A DNA stretch of 64,000 nt, taken from positions 8,735,840 through 8,799,839 of the forward strand of contig JABAKD010000023.1 of assembly GCA_012845835.1 (NCBI GenBank), written 5' to 3'. Source of the stretch: Undaria pinnatifida. Its lineage: Eukaryota; Sar; Phaeophyceae; Laminariales; Alariaceae. A model generated the notes under the pieces. The model made no database searches. It was not told the origin of the DNA and worked only from the letters and a program-made list of their open reading frames with translations. The translations under genes and the position numbers were made by a program. This document shows positions 33,171-46,693 of this stretch, one piece after another (position 1 is the first letter of the stretch; each line of letters begins with the position of its first letter).

Positions 33171-36100
33171 ATTCATTATCATTAGGCTTGCTGAGACGGA
33201 CAGGTGTATGGGCTACACGAGAGACAAATTCCTCACGTTCTTTTGTCACTGTGCTTTTGTTTTTTTTAACTTTAGTATTTCTTGATCAAATCGTTTGCTG
33301 TCCAACAACGGCCAGCAATGTCATAACCACCGTAACCTCCAACACCCTCCCCCGCCAATAATACAAAAAATAACCTAAAAACAAACTTTACTAATCCAGT
33401 CAAACCCCCTACCATCCCCACACCGTCCAACAACAAAATTTCCAGCAATGTCCACGTCCTTGTGGAACCGGGTGACGAGCTAGAAGACAAGAAATAATAC
33501 CTCGACAACACACCATTGCCTGTCGGGTTGGGTCATCTATAAAAAAAAAAATGAAATTACCTAAGCCACAACAGCAGCAGCCCACAGACGGCCAACGGTG
33601 TGCTTAACCGCGCGACAACCACAGCGTTTAACAGAGGCATGGTCCTCATTGTTTGCTGCTGTCCGGCATTCCTGCCGCAAACCGCAAAGAACCAAGGAGT
33701 TAGGTGTCAGGGCGGAGAGGGAAAGCATTGACGCCCCGCGCCCTCTCCCGGCCACCCATGCTCTACCCTCTTTTTGACACAACGAACCGGCCATATATTA
33801 CCAACCGCGCAGCCCATCTTCGTTGTCGCTCTGTAGATCACCTTTCTGTATCGCCGGATGATCAAACTCCTCGCCCTCCCCCTCTGCCGCCTCTTCCTCA
33901 GGTGCTGAACAAGCACCGACCCCCCCTCCCCCCCCTCGCTCTGTCCTTGAATCGAATCTACCATATTTCATTTTGGTTTGGTTTGCGTTGATCACTCCAC
34001 TCTATGCTTGAAAGGGGCACCGAGTTTCCCCGCCCTATCCCCACTCCTCGTGTCCTTGCGTCGAACCTACCCTATGTCGATCTCGTTAGGTCAGATCATC
34101 CAACGATCAACCCACTCCCGCCCCTATTTATTCCGTCTCCGCCAAATCGTTTGGAAGGGGCACCGCTACCCCGTCCTCCTGCTGTTTGTTGACACTGACG
34201 CCTTAGAAGCGTAGTAGGCCTTCACCTGCAACAGTAGTCACACCGAGATAGGGGATTTAGAGGGTAGGGAGCAGGGGGCGTGTGAAAAGGGGGTGTGGGG
34301 CGGACGGGGGGGGGAGGATGGGCGCTGGAGATGTAGGGAGGAAGGAGGAGAGGGGGAGGGCGGCGTTGCCGTCTATTTCCATGCAACCACACATAGATTC
34401 GCCGGAAATTGTGCCGGCCTCATGCATACACACATAGCACCAGGAGAGACCTGTTGTAGGAAGAGGCAAGGCGTGACACGAACGGGCGATTTCATCGTGT
34501 CTGCCGTGTATGGTCACAACGTGGATTCGCTGCGTTGGCTGCTGGAAGACGAATGTGTAAAGAGTTCTAACACAGAGGGAATTGTTGTGTAGAGGGGGGG
34601 GGTGTCCGGTATGTGATGAAGGGGAGGGAGGAAGTAGGGGGGGCGGTGTCCTTGTATGTTGGCGGTGATCACGCAACAGTGGTTCAACCGAGCTGTGCTC
34701 GATGACAGCGGTAGAAAGTTAACGATGTGGGTCACAGTAGAGAAGGGGTATACAAGAACATATTTATATTTCACAGTACCAACGACATCGGCAAGCAGTC
34801 GATCTCTCGGCTCAGCGACAGCAAGCTCTTTTGGGCGAAAGCTGTAAATCGGTAAATTTATTCCGCATGCGTTCCCTTTTATCACCGCGGCAACTACCTT
34901 GGGGTGTTCCATGACAGCGTCGTCGATGGCCTTGAGGCAAGGGGCGATGTCTTCCACCATGGTGGTCGGGATACCGGTCAGGAAGCCGGCCTGCACGGTA
35001 GCCACCACGGCGTGGAGCTGCCAGAATTTACATGTGATACAGACGGAGGGAGGGAGAGGGCGGTAGGAGGACGAGGGGTAATACGGATGCATAAGAAGGA
35101 AGTATGACAGGCACAGATGGTACATCTAGCGGACAAGGAGGTGGGTGTACCTCGTGGTGGGTACCTGTCGACAAACACGCGTATCGAAGATATGTTGACC
35201 CCATTCCACGTAGTAGAACACGGAATCAGAAATGTCGAGGGCGATGGAGGTACGACAAAGGGATTTTACCTATTGGGCGTTGGTACAGAGAGGGCGATGT
35301 GGTGGGACGACTTTAACGCGTTTAAACCAAAGTTTGCTTTACTACGAGTGGAGGGGGCTCGTGCTTTAATAATTCATGTTGCTCACAAGCGGGCCTCCAT
35401 ATATTTACCCACGACAACCGGTTGGTATAGAAACAATGTACTCGAAACTCGCAGAGAAAATATCTTGTTGGCGAAGCAGGTCATAAAATAGAATTGTTTT
35501 ACACGACAACACGCGAACTTGCAAACAACACGAGCTTTTACCCAGCTCCGCCACCGAGCTGGCGAGTGAAGAATGCATGAACCTAAGGGTATCTCCCGAA
35601 TGGTTGGCATCGGCTAAAGACCCCCGCCCGATTTATTTGCATGAACCCCGCCTCGTTAATATAGAAAACTGGCAAGGCCTCATGCTCCGGCATCGATGCA
35701 ACCATATGTCTTTAGAAATCTCCTCTTTCCTGGAGTTATCGGCCCCACCCTAACCTGAACATCTTCCGAAAGACCTGAAAGTCAGAGTCGTTACGATTGC
35801 TACGAAATCGGCGCGACCGTTGTGTTGCCGCCACTGTCGGAAGGAAAGTAGTGCCTCTCTTCCGTAGCATGTGTCATCGGATGCGCTAAACGATAATCGC
35901 TACCCCTTATTCTAGCGCGGCGAGTCCAAGGTAGTGGGACGTACCGTGATGTCGGCGATCGTGAGGGAGCCTCCGACGCAGAACGCGGAGCGAGTGTTGG
36001 CAGCCGCCTTCCGAGCGACGTCTCCCAGAAGCTCCTTCAACTTGCCGGCCATCAAAGCATTGCACTTCTCCACCTGTTGTCGTTGATGACGGAAGTGTAA

Positions 36101-38261
36101 TTTGGACGTTTGAGTGGACGTTCCAGGTCAAGTTCAAGCTCAGGTTATAGTTGAGACATTTACACGAAATTCGGTTGTTATATGGTTGTTGAAGTTGGCC
36201 TTATTCTGCTGATGTCGATGCAGACGTCATTTCGAAATTACAGCGTGCGGCAAGTTCGGTGCAACAGCGTAGGAGGAGACGTGAGCGAAGGGTGGGAGGG
36301 GTAGGGGGGTGCGCGATGTTTTTTAAAACGCGTTTGACTCAACAAGGTTCGACAAGGCTGAACGTTGATGATGAGGGAGATGATATCAACAGTTAGATTT
36401 ACAGCGACCATCGCTCTTTACACCTCTTGGGGTACCGCTATGTCTTTCATCGCCACACGGTTATCGTAACCGTTTCGTGTTTAAAGCTACCGGTACGACT
36501 ATCATCACCGGTTCCGGTGCTGTCTGACTTGTGCCACCCGTTAACGCTTCTACCAGCTCTCCACACCGGACCCGGCGGTACCGTTCCTCTTACCATTACA
36601 GTGACCGCTAACGTTGGTGTTACCCCGTGTTAGTCGTGTGACCGTTACCGATACTACAGTAACGCCGGTTCCACTACCGCCACCCTTTTCTGTGTTCCTC
36701 GTCAGCGTCACGCCAAAGACGAATATTTCACCTTCTTTGCCTCGTCCTCTCTCCCATGGTGCCGAACAAGTTGATGAACACATCTTCCAAGATCATCACG
36801 ATCTCGTCCACCTGGTGAAAGCAGCAACAAAAAACAGGTGGTAGACCGATGGTTGTCATGAGAGAAGGACAGAGCGAGGGCAACTTATATATAGAGTGCG
36901 TCGATGCTAAGTCATACGAGATACATCAAAGGAGCTGTTGATGTCAAAGCGATGAAGCAGGAGCATCACCTCGGGTAGGTCAGCGCTGTGCCGGGTACAT
37001 ACAACAAACGGAACTAATTCATAGAGGGCATGCCAGGTTTTAACATAGGCTTTACCCGCTATTCGTCTTCATTCTGTTCATGCACACCACGATCGATCAT
37101 AGAATATAATATAGTAAAACTGATTCATACCATAGTGTCGGAGAGTTCAAATATATCGATGTGATATATTGTACGTAAAAACTTATTATGTTTGGTATAT
37201 TGATATTCCGATTATTCGCTATCTTGCCCGCATGCCATGTAACCCCACCCCCACCTTGAGAGCTTCGATGGGGTCCTCCGGGTACGTGCCGCCGAGCTTG
37301 CCGGCGTAGCGGAGCAGAGCGGTCGACTGAGTGTAGTCGGTGCCGTCCATCTGTTGAAAATGAAATTGACGCAAGTTCAAGTTGACGAACAAGTCGTCGC
37401 CGTTGGAAGGTGGCAGGAGGTGGTAGACGCAGGGGAGAAGGGAGGGAAGGGGGGGGGGGGGTCGGCGTGAGGTGGAAGGCGAGAGGGGGGGAGGGGAGGG
37501 AGAGGAAGGGGCCGGGAGAAAGTGGTGGATATCAATCGGGTCTAAACGTGGTGGGAAGCGACATGCGATGCGAGACACGAACCAGGTGCTTATCGTGATT
37601 ACATCCCGGCACTTCGGTATACGCAAGAGGCGGATGCTAACCACGCCGATTTCATTGTCAATTGCTAGCCCGAGCACTCTCAACAAGGGCGAGAGCAGGT
37701 CTTTTTCGTTAAACGGCACGGTCGGTTACGGAAGAAACGGACAAGACAAGATCTTGGGTGTTCAGCGACTACCGGGTCCGCTGGATATTGGATGATCATG
37801 TCTTTCGTACGCTATCAATGCATTTCTACTCTTAGCACGGAGTCCTGCTTGAATTTTCTTCTTTGTGCACAAAAATCCCGCTTGTGGGCGAAGTAGGCGT
37901 GCAAACTGTCTTTTTTTATGTCCGAAAAACCAAGAACAGATTTTTTTAGTACAACTCGAGGGGAGCTTGGATTTGCAGTTGCACGCTACAGAGGGAATGT
38001 TTCCTAAACTCGAAACACCAGGAAAATATTTCGAACGCCCCACCGGTTATCAATATGGGGTGTTTGAGAGGAGCACTACACGCGTTGAACACGCTTTCAT
38101 GGCGCGGCGGCGCATGGAGACAATGAAGAAAGTGAGATCGTGGGTGCGCAAAAATAACGCTGAAAAGCACGGAATCGGCATTTTTATGGGAACGGCCGAC
38201 TTTTTCCCCCCCTGAAACAATATCTTCGACCGCGCCGCAATGTTGCGCCGTTGCAAGGGCG

Positions 38262-38592
<331 letters not shown>

Positions 38593-38929
38593 CAACGGAT
38601 GGACGATGGTGATTCCACGCCACCTACGACGTGGGCCCATCATGCTTGAGCTTTGCAGTAGTCTTTCGACATTGACAACGACCGAGTGGGAGAGTTTTTT
38701 TCTTTCCCCGCATATCAGGCACAAATGAAACGATGGTGAACTCCGGTTTCCGTTATATACGCGTGGTACACGTGTGTGGTACACGTTTATGGTATCGTTG
38801 GTTAGTGACCGAGTAGGCTATAGGTAGTATTAATATTAATAGTAGGGTGTCGAGCGTAAAGAGTGCTATAGTATACCATTAGACTAGACTAGAACTATAC
38901 GATTAATAGAGAAAGTTGTATAGCTGGTT

Positions 38930-39395
38930 TGGCCCCCGTTCCCCCCCGCCACATCCCCCCCCCCTCCCCCACAAGAAATATTTTGAGTTTCCACGCACAA
39001 GTTGACCTGCCCCACCCGCCCCCCCCCCCCCTCCCGCCCTCCTTTTGATCAAAACCAGCCCCCCACGTCCTCAACAAGTCCGCCTTCCCCTCACCGGATA
39101 TTCGACTTACGGGATTCACTTGATAAACTGATGCATTTCCGTCCACAGCTGTCCGACTTTGTCCCCCTCAGGAACGGGTTTTATAGTTTCCGCGCACAGA
39201 CTGCCTAACATCACCCTGTTGACCCTGATAGCTACACTGTAGTTGCAAGGGGAGTCGCCGACCTACGTCCTTAATGAGGACACACAACCCGTAATACGCG
39301 CGATCGGAGTATCACACACAGCTTGCAAAGATGAGTTTCGACAAAATATTCGATCTCACAACTAGAGCGTATTTTCATTTTTTATACTTCGAAGT
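38930..39395 (+). repeat. Dispersed repeat family R, copy 2 (long form)
   Basis: Starts with poly-C/TTGATCAAAACCAGCC blocks, then TCCGACTTTGTCCCC, GGGTTTTATAGTTTCCGCGC, CACCCTGTTGACCCTGATAG, GGAGTCGCCGACCT, CGTAATACGCGCGATCGGAG and GATGAGTTTCGAC...TCGATCTCACA. It lies in intron 1 of the left GST copy, in antisense orientation to R at 58.3 kb. Confidence 0.85.
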
Positions 39396-39659
39396 AATAT
39401 CATACCAGGGTACCTGGTTTTAGCCAACCTGTTGTTGCAGGGCATGGCCATCTAGACATATCAATAATATAGTCTCTACGTGTCAGTCTCGTAGATATGC
39501 GAGCACATACTATATCCCTCTACGATGAATGTGTCTCAAAGAGCCGAATCCACTGCCACGAACACCAGTTACATTGGCATGGCAACAACAGGACTGGTAA
39601 AAGAGACGCACGTTTTGATCCTTTCGCAGGGTGAGTATGTGGCACGAAAATCACGTGAT

Positions 39660-39760
39660 TACGACATCGGCCACATAGCGAGTCACGAGCTGCACCAGAG
39701 GATAAGATGTGCGACAGCATCGACCACATCGCGAGTCACGAGCTGCTCTAGGATAATGAG
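39660..39760 (+). repeat. Short tandem duplication, 53-bp spacing
   Basis: CCACATAGCGAGTCACGAGC (39671) is repeated as CCACATCGCGAGTCACGAGC (39724), each followed by TG, a short variable stretch and AGGATAA. Confidence 0.8.
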
Positions 39761-40540
39761 TGCGTCGGTAGTACAACACAAGGGTATCACTCCCGGTGCG
39801 CCACCTTCTGGTATACTTTTCACATACGTCCATTCATTGTTGCTGGACGTCTGCCTCTTCAATGTATTAATAGTGGCTTGAAAGTGTCGCACTCGCCCGT
39901 TATTTTGGTCGCGCTATATACGCGGGCCCCCAACACAAGAACCAAGGTGCAAGAAAGGGCAAGAAAGGCAGGATGGTATGTTTTACCACGAACGGCTAGA
40001 TATCCGAGGAGAGCAGTTATACTGAAGTTATAGTCTAGACCTATAGACTAGTCTAGTCTAGAGGTATAGACTACGGCAGTAGCGTAGAACGGACTCTCCC
40101 AAACAATAAGTCGTAGCCCGGGACAACTGTTTTTCTGTTTACTGTTGCTGTACGCAGCCTACTGTGGGTCAGTACTTCGGTACTGCTGTAGGTAGAAAAC
40201 TCGTACGAGGTGCATCATCGTCGTCTTGTTCCAGGTAAGGCAAGACCAGTGGTGTACAACAGAGCGAGACAGCAGTGCAGGCATCTATCAGAAAGCGCGT
40301 GCATTCAGTCTATGCCAAGTGAGAGGTGAAGCACCATGTACTTACTCTGCACACTGCTCTTAAACTCCACTCGTTGTTTTTATCCCTAACCTCGTACACG
40401 GGAACGGTCTTGAAGCGGCAAGCCGGCAAGTCCTCGAAGGCCATGCGCTTGTCCACGAAGTCCACACCAGCCACAGCGAGGGCCACGCGGGTAGCCTCTC
40501 CGCGGGCGGGGATTCCGAAGTAGTGCAGTACGGGAGACAT

Positions 40541-40640
40541 GGTGTTGGTGTTGTTGGTGACGGTGGTGGTGGTGGTGATGGTGGTGGTGGTTGTGGTAGT
40601 GGTGATGGTAGTTGTGATGGTGGTGGTGGCGGTGCTGCTG
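40541..40640. repeat. (GGT)n tract just upstream of the left GST start codon
   Basis: GGTGGTGGT-rich plus strand, so CACC-rich in the gene's 5' untranslated region. The right copy has a shorter equivalent at 60319-60405. It may affect 5' UTR structure; that is inference. Confidence 0.85.
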
Positions 40641-41700
40641 CTGTCGATGTTTTGGCCTGGCAAGCTGATTATGTCTCTTTGCTCCGCAGTGGGCGGATCC
40701 ACACGCGACCAACATAGACTATTAATAGTCCATTTTCCCGTTTACCCGATATAAAATAACAACCCCGATCCCCGCTATTCTGCCAGTTTGTATCCGGTAT
40801 ATTTTGAAAGGTCTAAACACCCCCAATCCCCGCTTAGTTTTTCATTACTTTCTCCAGTATGTTGGTTGGTCCAATCAGGCTATTCAGCCCGCGCGGTCTG
40901 CCACTGCGGACATTTTGGATGTTGAATGCCCAGCGGTTGGGAAGGAGGACTTTGAATGTCCCGCACAACCACAACTGATCAACTGATTTGATCTCCGCTT
41001 CCCTTTCCGCCGAGTTTCCGCATGAAGATTAAGATCCCCCCCGATGGATGACGATCCTACGCACGGTAGACGCTCCTCTGGAATTGGAGGTCTAGAAGAG
41101 GCCTCTGCATGGCAGATGTTGCCCTCGTGTAGATGTCTCTCCGATGCGTGTTGTGTCTCATCCCTCGTCTAGATGACCCTCGCCGCAGCCCCCGCGAAGT
41201 TGCACGTATAGTCTAGACTAGACTATGCAAGGTTTTTCAAATTTATAAAAATAACTTTAGGACGTCAGCCGTGAGTTCGGCCAATTTTGCACGTAAATTC
41301 AATAACGATTAATGTATAGCGGCTCCCTATGTGCAGGTCAGCACGAATGGACGGTTGCGCCGCCCAGACCAACCCGACCCCAGATCTGACCCTGACCCAA
41401 ACCGTAACATAAACCCTCTAACCCGGGCTGGAGGTTTGCTCTTGAGGTCGGCGGGGGCAATAGTGAGTTGACGTGCACATCTGAAAGCCTTGCACGCGTG
41501 TACGTGCAATTAAACGCCCGGTCTCCTCGCCGGAAAGATATCGCCGATTGTTCGGCTGTTTTCAGTTCTAAGTCGGCGATATGTTAACTTAGTTGGTCGA
41601 GGAGACTCGCGCCACATGCATGCTTTATCTGCCCTCCCGGTATCTACTGGATACGTGTTTCTCTCAACTCCGCTGGTACAACAGCATGGTAGATACACGT

Positions 41701-43045
41701 TGTTCCTTTATCATGGAGGGTGTACGAGCGTGGCCCTTGTCAGGCAACAGAGGGAGAACCCTCGCTGGAAAACCAGCTAGTTTCCAGTTGGTCGTGTTTT
41801 CGACTTCAGTATATTAGACTAGACTAGACTATACGTTTTGATCCTATTCGTAATGTATTCGTGGTAGCAGGGTACTACAGTGTAGTCTAGTACTGCTGTA
41901 AAACAACTAACTGTGTACATCTGATAGATGAAAGCGTAGAACTCAGGTTCTCGTTTGCTCGTAGATTTTTCTCTCCGGGGACAGAGTAGATATTTTCTAC
42001 CAGGTACGCTTGTGGGTCAAAAGTATGTTGTTCCTTTTCGCGGAAGATGCGCGAGTGTGATGGCACGGCCCTCCGTCGTGGGACAGAGATCATCGCTGAT
42101 ATCGTTCAGCGATATTTCAGTTGGTTGTCGACCACACACGGAAGAGTTGCGTGTCGACTGATGTGGTATGTTCATACGGTATGTTACCCTGGTGGAACAG
42201 TTGGTGCTAGATGCGACTGCTCTCTTGTTCCTAGATGTTTCTCTCCAGTAGATGTGTTCCTCTCCGCTGGAACTCTTCTAGATGTTGTTCCTCGCTGAAG
42301 AAGGAAGCCAGGAGGAGAATGGTCCGCGTAGTGTCGGACCGGCAGAGGTCATCACTGATCAGAAAGAAGCAACAGTTCAATTTTGTCGAACAGACTCGCG
42401 GCTCACGCGTTATATTTTCCTTCCAGATGTTGGTCAGCATACACACTTCGTGCCGGCCTCTCCTCTACAGCAGTGGCGTGGCTCCTCTGCAGCTCAGTGG
42501 CGAGGTATGTTTTCCGCCGGGTACATGTTGTTCCTTATGTGTGGGTTGGGGGTGTGCCAGGAGAAATGCTGTGAGGCCCTTGTAACGAAGATAGGGCTTG
42601 TAACGAAGATAGGGCGATGATCGTCTATAAACGAGAGCTCTCTTTCAGAAGTTGGTCGAGAACACTGGTGACAACACTCGCGATATGATACCAATGCATT
42701 TAATTTCTCTCTAGTCTGGAGAATTCGATGCTGCTTACGGGATACGTCCATACCTGGTATGTTGTACCCCAAGGGGGTATTATATGATATACTAATGGTA
42801 CTCCCGAAGTATGCCCCACCGCCGCCCGGTATCGCGCAGAAAAAAAAAAACACTGGGCCACCACCCACCCACCACACACCGACCAACTACTCTCTACCGT
42901 AGCAGTGCAGCAGTACGCAAGGCAATAAAGCCTTAGAACGAACACACGAGACGGGGGAAGAGTTTTTTATTTCATTTTTTGACCCCCCGACGGGTTGGGG
43001 GGGAATCGAGCGGAATTTTCGAGAATGGAATGCGTTATGAGTATA
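41701..43045. other. Spacer between duplicates, no gene identified
   Basis: Contains recurrent short motifs (TCTCTCCGCTGG, GTTGTTCC) and a 17-bp direct repeat CTTGTAACGAAGATAGG at 42580-42613. Frames of 60-130 codons here have no motifs. Confidence 0.35.
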
Positions 43046-43049
43046 TAAA

Positions 43050-43560
43050 CTATATCTAATAAAACATAAAAATACATTCCAGCTGTGAGATCGAATATTG
43101 TGTCGAAACGCATCATTCCAAGCTGTGTGTGATACTCCATCGCACGTTATACGGGTTGTGTGTCCTCATTAAGGATATAGGTCGGCGACTCCCCTTGCAA
43201 CTACAGTGCAGGTGACCAAGGCTACGGTAGGGGGGCTACCCCCATTTTCACTGGTGTGTTTGAGCCACTCGCACGAGTAGCTCTGTACCCTACGGATGAA
43301 GATGGTTCAGGAACTTGGTTTGCCGCAGCTTAGATCACTTTTGCATTGCGGATTGATTTCGTCAATGTAAAACATAAAGGAAACGTAAGATTGCATAGAA
43401 ACAAAGGGGTTACTCGCGCGAGTGACCCCTAGCCACTGAAATAAAAGGCCCAGAAGGGGACCCCCCTACCGTAGCCTGGGTCAGGTATCAGGGTCAACAG
43501 GGTGATGTTGGTCAATTTGTGCTCGGAAACTATAAAACCCGTTTCTGAGGGGAACAAAAT
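43050..43560 (-). repeat. Dispersed repeat family R, copy 3, split by a MITE
   Basis: Minus-strand R: CCAGCTGTGAGATCGAATAT, GTGTCCTCATTAAGGATATA, GGTCGGCGACTCCCCTTGCA, then after the MITE ATCAGGGTCAACAGGGTGAT and AAAACCCGTTTCTGAGG. Elsewhere the two halves are contiguous (CAGTGTAGCTATCAGGG). Confidence 0.85.
43213..43483. mobile_element. 271-bp MITE with 23-bp terminal inverted repeats
   Basis: The left end TGACCAAGGCTACGGTAGGG and the reverse complement of the right end TGACCCAGGCTACGGTAGGG match over 23 bp with one mismatch. It splits a family R copy precisely: the site reads GCAGG on the left and GGTATC on the right, against GTAGCTATC in intact copies, so a 2-bp GG duplication is likely. 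No coding potential. An internal GTTACTCGCGCGAGTGAC segment is itself palindromic. Confidence 0.8.
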
Positions 43561-44300
43561 CTGACAGCTGTGGAAGAAAATGCATCAGTTTATCAAGTGA
43601 ATCCTGTAAGTCGAATAACCGGTGAGGGGAGGGCGGAGTTTTAAAGGACGTGTCGGGGGCCTGGTTTTGATCAAAAGGGAGCGTGGGTAGGGGGGGGAGG
43701 GGGGGGGGAGTTTTTAGGGATGTAGGAGGCTGGTTTTGATCAAAAGGGAGAGGGGGTGAGGGTGGGGGAGGGGGTGGGGGAGGGGGGGGCAGATCAATTT
43801 GTGCGTGGATACTAAACAATACCTCAAAGGGATACATCTGACGGTTTTGGAAATAATGCACTAGTTTGTCATGGGGGGGGGGGGGGCGGGCGGGGCAGCT
43901 CAATCTGTGCGTGGAAACTATACATTCTTTAAGGGGGTAAATGTGACGGTTTTGGAAAGAATGCACCAGTTTATCACTTATATCCTGTATGTCGTACAAC
44001 CAGTGATTAGAAGGCGGAGGGTTGGAGGGGGTTGGGGGGGGTGGGAGGGTGGAGGAGGTGGGGGATGGGGGAGGGGGGGGGGGGGGGGGGTTGAGGGGGG
44101 GGCTTTAGGTTGCATGTATGTCGGGTTTTGCTATACGCGTGATGCTGGGTCTAGGCGATGGCGCGGGTGGTAGGGAAGGAGAGGACGTTGGCGGCGGGGG
44201 TGGGGTGGGAATTGCAACAGCGGCAAGGATGACTCTAGAAAGATAAGAAGGTGATATCCTGTGCGTGGACGTGTTTACTTTTCTGGCGGATTTCTATATT
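43561..44300 (-). repeat. Poly-G-separated tandem repeat (R-associated)
   Basis: Three related units contain CAAT(T/C)TGTGCGTGGAAACTA, CTGACGGTTTTGGAAA and ATGCA(C/T)(C/T)AGTTT(A/G)TCA. They are separated by runs of G up to 19 long and by GGTTTTGATCAAAAGGGAG. The same arrangement recurs at 58.44-59.10 kb. The minus-strand frame 43481-43999 reads as repeated Pro runs plus FDQNQ and HAQIDL; I regard this as a repeat artefact. Confidence 0.75.
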
Positions 44301-45640
44301 AGATGGCTCGTTTGAGCAAGAGAAAGCGGGGGAAAAAGAGTGGGGGGGGAGGAAAGGGTTTTCAAGAGGTTAGGTCACATCATGTTAAAATACACATATA
44401 TACCCCGTTAAAATGTACATCGAGGGTGCACATACATGCGACAGTACTGCCAAGGAAACGGGGTACATTAAAAGCCAGTCAGCGTCTTTAATTGGTGCAG
44501 TAACCCACAGCAACAATTTGCTTCATACGGCATACACAATGAACAGCACAGCCTCATTGCTATGCAACAACAGCAATATCGCAACACACAGAGAAACATC
44601 AGCAAGCAGAAAGACATAACAGGTATATACAAATTCCGCACTTTGTCGTACAGCCGCGTATCACAGTTTATAATATCAATATATCACGTGCGTGCAGTTA
44701 ACGCTGTGAACACGGTACTTGACACTACGGGAGATGGGGACATAAACACGGTACTCACAAAAACAGAAAACTGAAAGTACTCCGGGAACCCAACCGACGA
44801 TCCCAGAGACTCAATCAAGGAGGGCAAGCTACCTCCTAACCACCAGTTCGTTGCCGTCCCCACCCACGGTGCCTAAACGCAACGCGATCGAAAGGCAGCT
44901 GAACAAAACAAGGGACATCTCCACTGCTCAGGGTTCGACACCGCAATCATCATTTTTTACACTCGGACAACAAAAAGGAATGTACGTCGCAGAAAAAACA
45001 CTCAACATCATCCCGGGTTCGTGACGAGGACGACCATCTCAGAAAGAACATCAACCTATCAAACCCCGGCTTACCTACTCAGCGGACAGGTTTCTTAACC
45101 TTTCTTAATCGATTTACTTAGGTGGGGTGCTAACTGGCTCGTGGGGAGAAGAATCTCAACATTCGTCTGCCCCCATCGTGTGCTGGGAGAAGAAGAGACG
45201 AGACAGATATAGAGCATAGAATATATCAACCGACGTACTGACAACATAGAGATCTTGTCCCTTTGTCATATTTGGTACACGAAACCCAAGCGTGGCGTTC
45301 ACATGTACCTGGTAGCTATTTACTTGACCTTCTCAGGAAACTGGCGTTTCCCCCGCACCTCCGAAGAGGCTACCGCCAAACACACCAAACATACTAAATA
45401 GTAAATCAGACTTGTCCGTGAGCACAAACCAACAGTTTTGGAAGCCATGTACAACGACGAAACAAAGCGCAGGTGCGCGTTCTTATGTGCCATGGTGCGA
45501 GCATGCAGCACACGGTAGTAGAAGCTATGTGCGCGGGTCTTACAGGTAGGTGCATGAGAAATCGACTACAGTACAGTCGTCGTCACCTATATCGTCACCT
45601 ATACACCCCTCTAAGGCATGCTTCGATCGGGGACTGATTC
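44301..45640. other. Spacer, no gene identified
   Basis: Short frames only. No element ends or RNA genes recognised. Confidence 0.3.
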
Positions 45641-45647
45641 TACTATA

Positions 45648-45705
45648 TATAATGAGTTTCGACGAAATCTTTCATCTCACAGCTGGAGTGTATTATAATT
45701 TTTAT
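45648..45705 (+). repeat. Family R tail fragment
   Basis: ATGAGTTTCGACGAAATCTT then CATCTCACAGCTGGAGTGTA matches the end of R copies; the rest of R is absent. Confidence 0.65.
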
Positions 45706-46029
45706 AATATATATTTATATATATCCCCCAAACCGGCGTTTTTTTTTCACGAACATTCCATGGCTGCTCGGCACGAGGAGGACTGTTGTGAAAAGTACGT
45801 CCTCACACGTATTGTTTCGTTTGCACGATACTATCGAACGACGACATCGGGAGGGCAGGGGGCACCGCATTTCAAAAGATTATAAGGCCGAGAGCTGGCT
45901 TTAAAACTGGGGGGGGGGGGGGCCGTAGAACGACTTTATGAACTAGTCTAGTCTAGCAGCGCGGGTGGGTTGGTGGGTACAGGGTGCTGCAATGATTGGT
46001 TTCAGTCGTCACTTTTCCCTCCGAAGCCT

Positions 46030-46400
46030 TAGAAGAATTTGATCGACTGTATCCAGATGCCCGGTGTAGGGTACCTCACGGTAACATTGCTCTCGGTACC
46101 CGCCGGGCCGACGTCAGGCGGAGAAGAGACGATAGACGTATAAAAATTTTTAGTGCATAAATTATCGTACTCCCAACGTACACCAGAAGAAGCGACGCAC
46201 ACACACGTGGCACGCACACGCACTGGAAGATGACTGAGCTTGACATGGGGCTCAACTCGAACATACGAAGATTGGGACCGCCACCAATCATATCAACAGT
46301 TCTACTCTTTTAATGTCTCCGTATTACGGAGGGATTCTGTGCAGTCACACACAGCAGACATCAGACATCAGACATTGTCACGAGCAAACAGTCAATCCTA
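46030..46400 (+). repeat. Dispersed repeat family S, copy 2
   Basis: ATGCCCGGTGTAGGGTACCT, TTGCTCTCGGTACCCG, GGGGCTCAACTCGAACATAC and AGTTCTACTCTTT match S at 10.07-10.89 and 47.06-47.83 kb. Confidence 0.7.
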
Positions 46401-46693
46401 CAGAGGGTGTTGACTGAAAATTTGATTATATTGATCGAGCCTCGTGTGCCTGTGGATTGGGATATCATTAACGACATATGCCGCGATACATTTAGAGGTA
46501 GCGCTAATGGACTACAATGTCTGAAGGATGGAGCTCCTCAACCACGTAAGCCCCAAATCGTCGAAATCATGGCATTCTCACATTCATATATTTGTGTTTC
46601 TACGCAGAGGGTAAAACTTTGTTTTGTTTGTCTAGGCTCCCACGTGTTTGTTCTCGTCGGGTTGCAATTTCCGTCCACTCAAAAGTCGAAAAC

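Noticed and set aside
43481-43999. 172-codon Pro-rich frame with repeated FDQNQ and HAQIDL
   Set aside because: Arises from poly-C runs between R-associated tandem units. Related arrays at 38.9 and 58.5 kb do not keep the frame.
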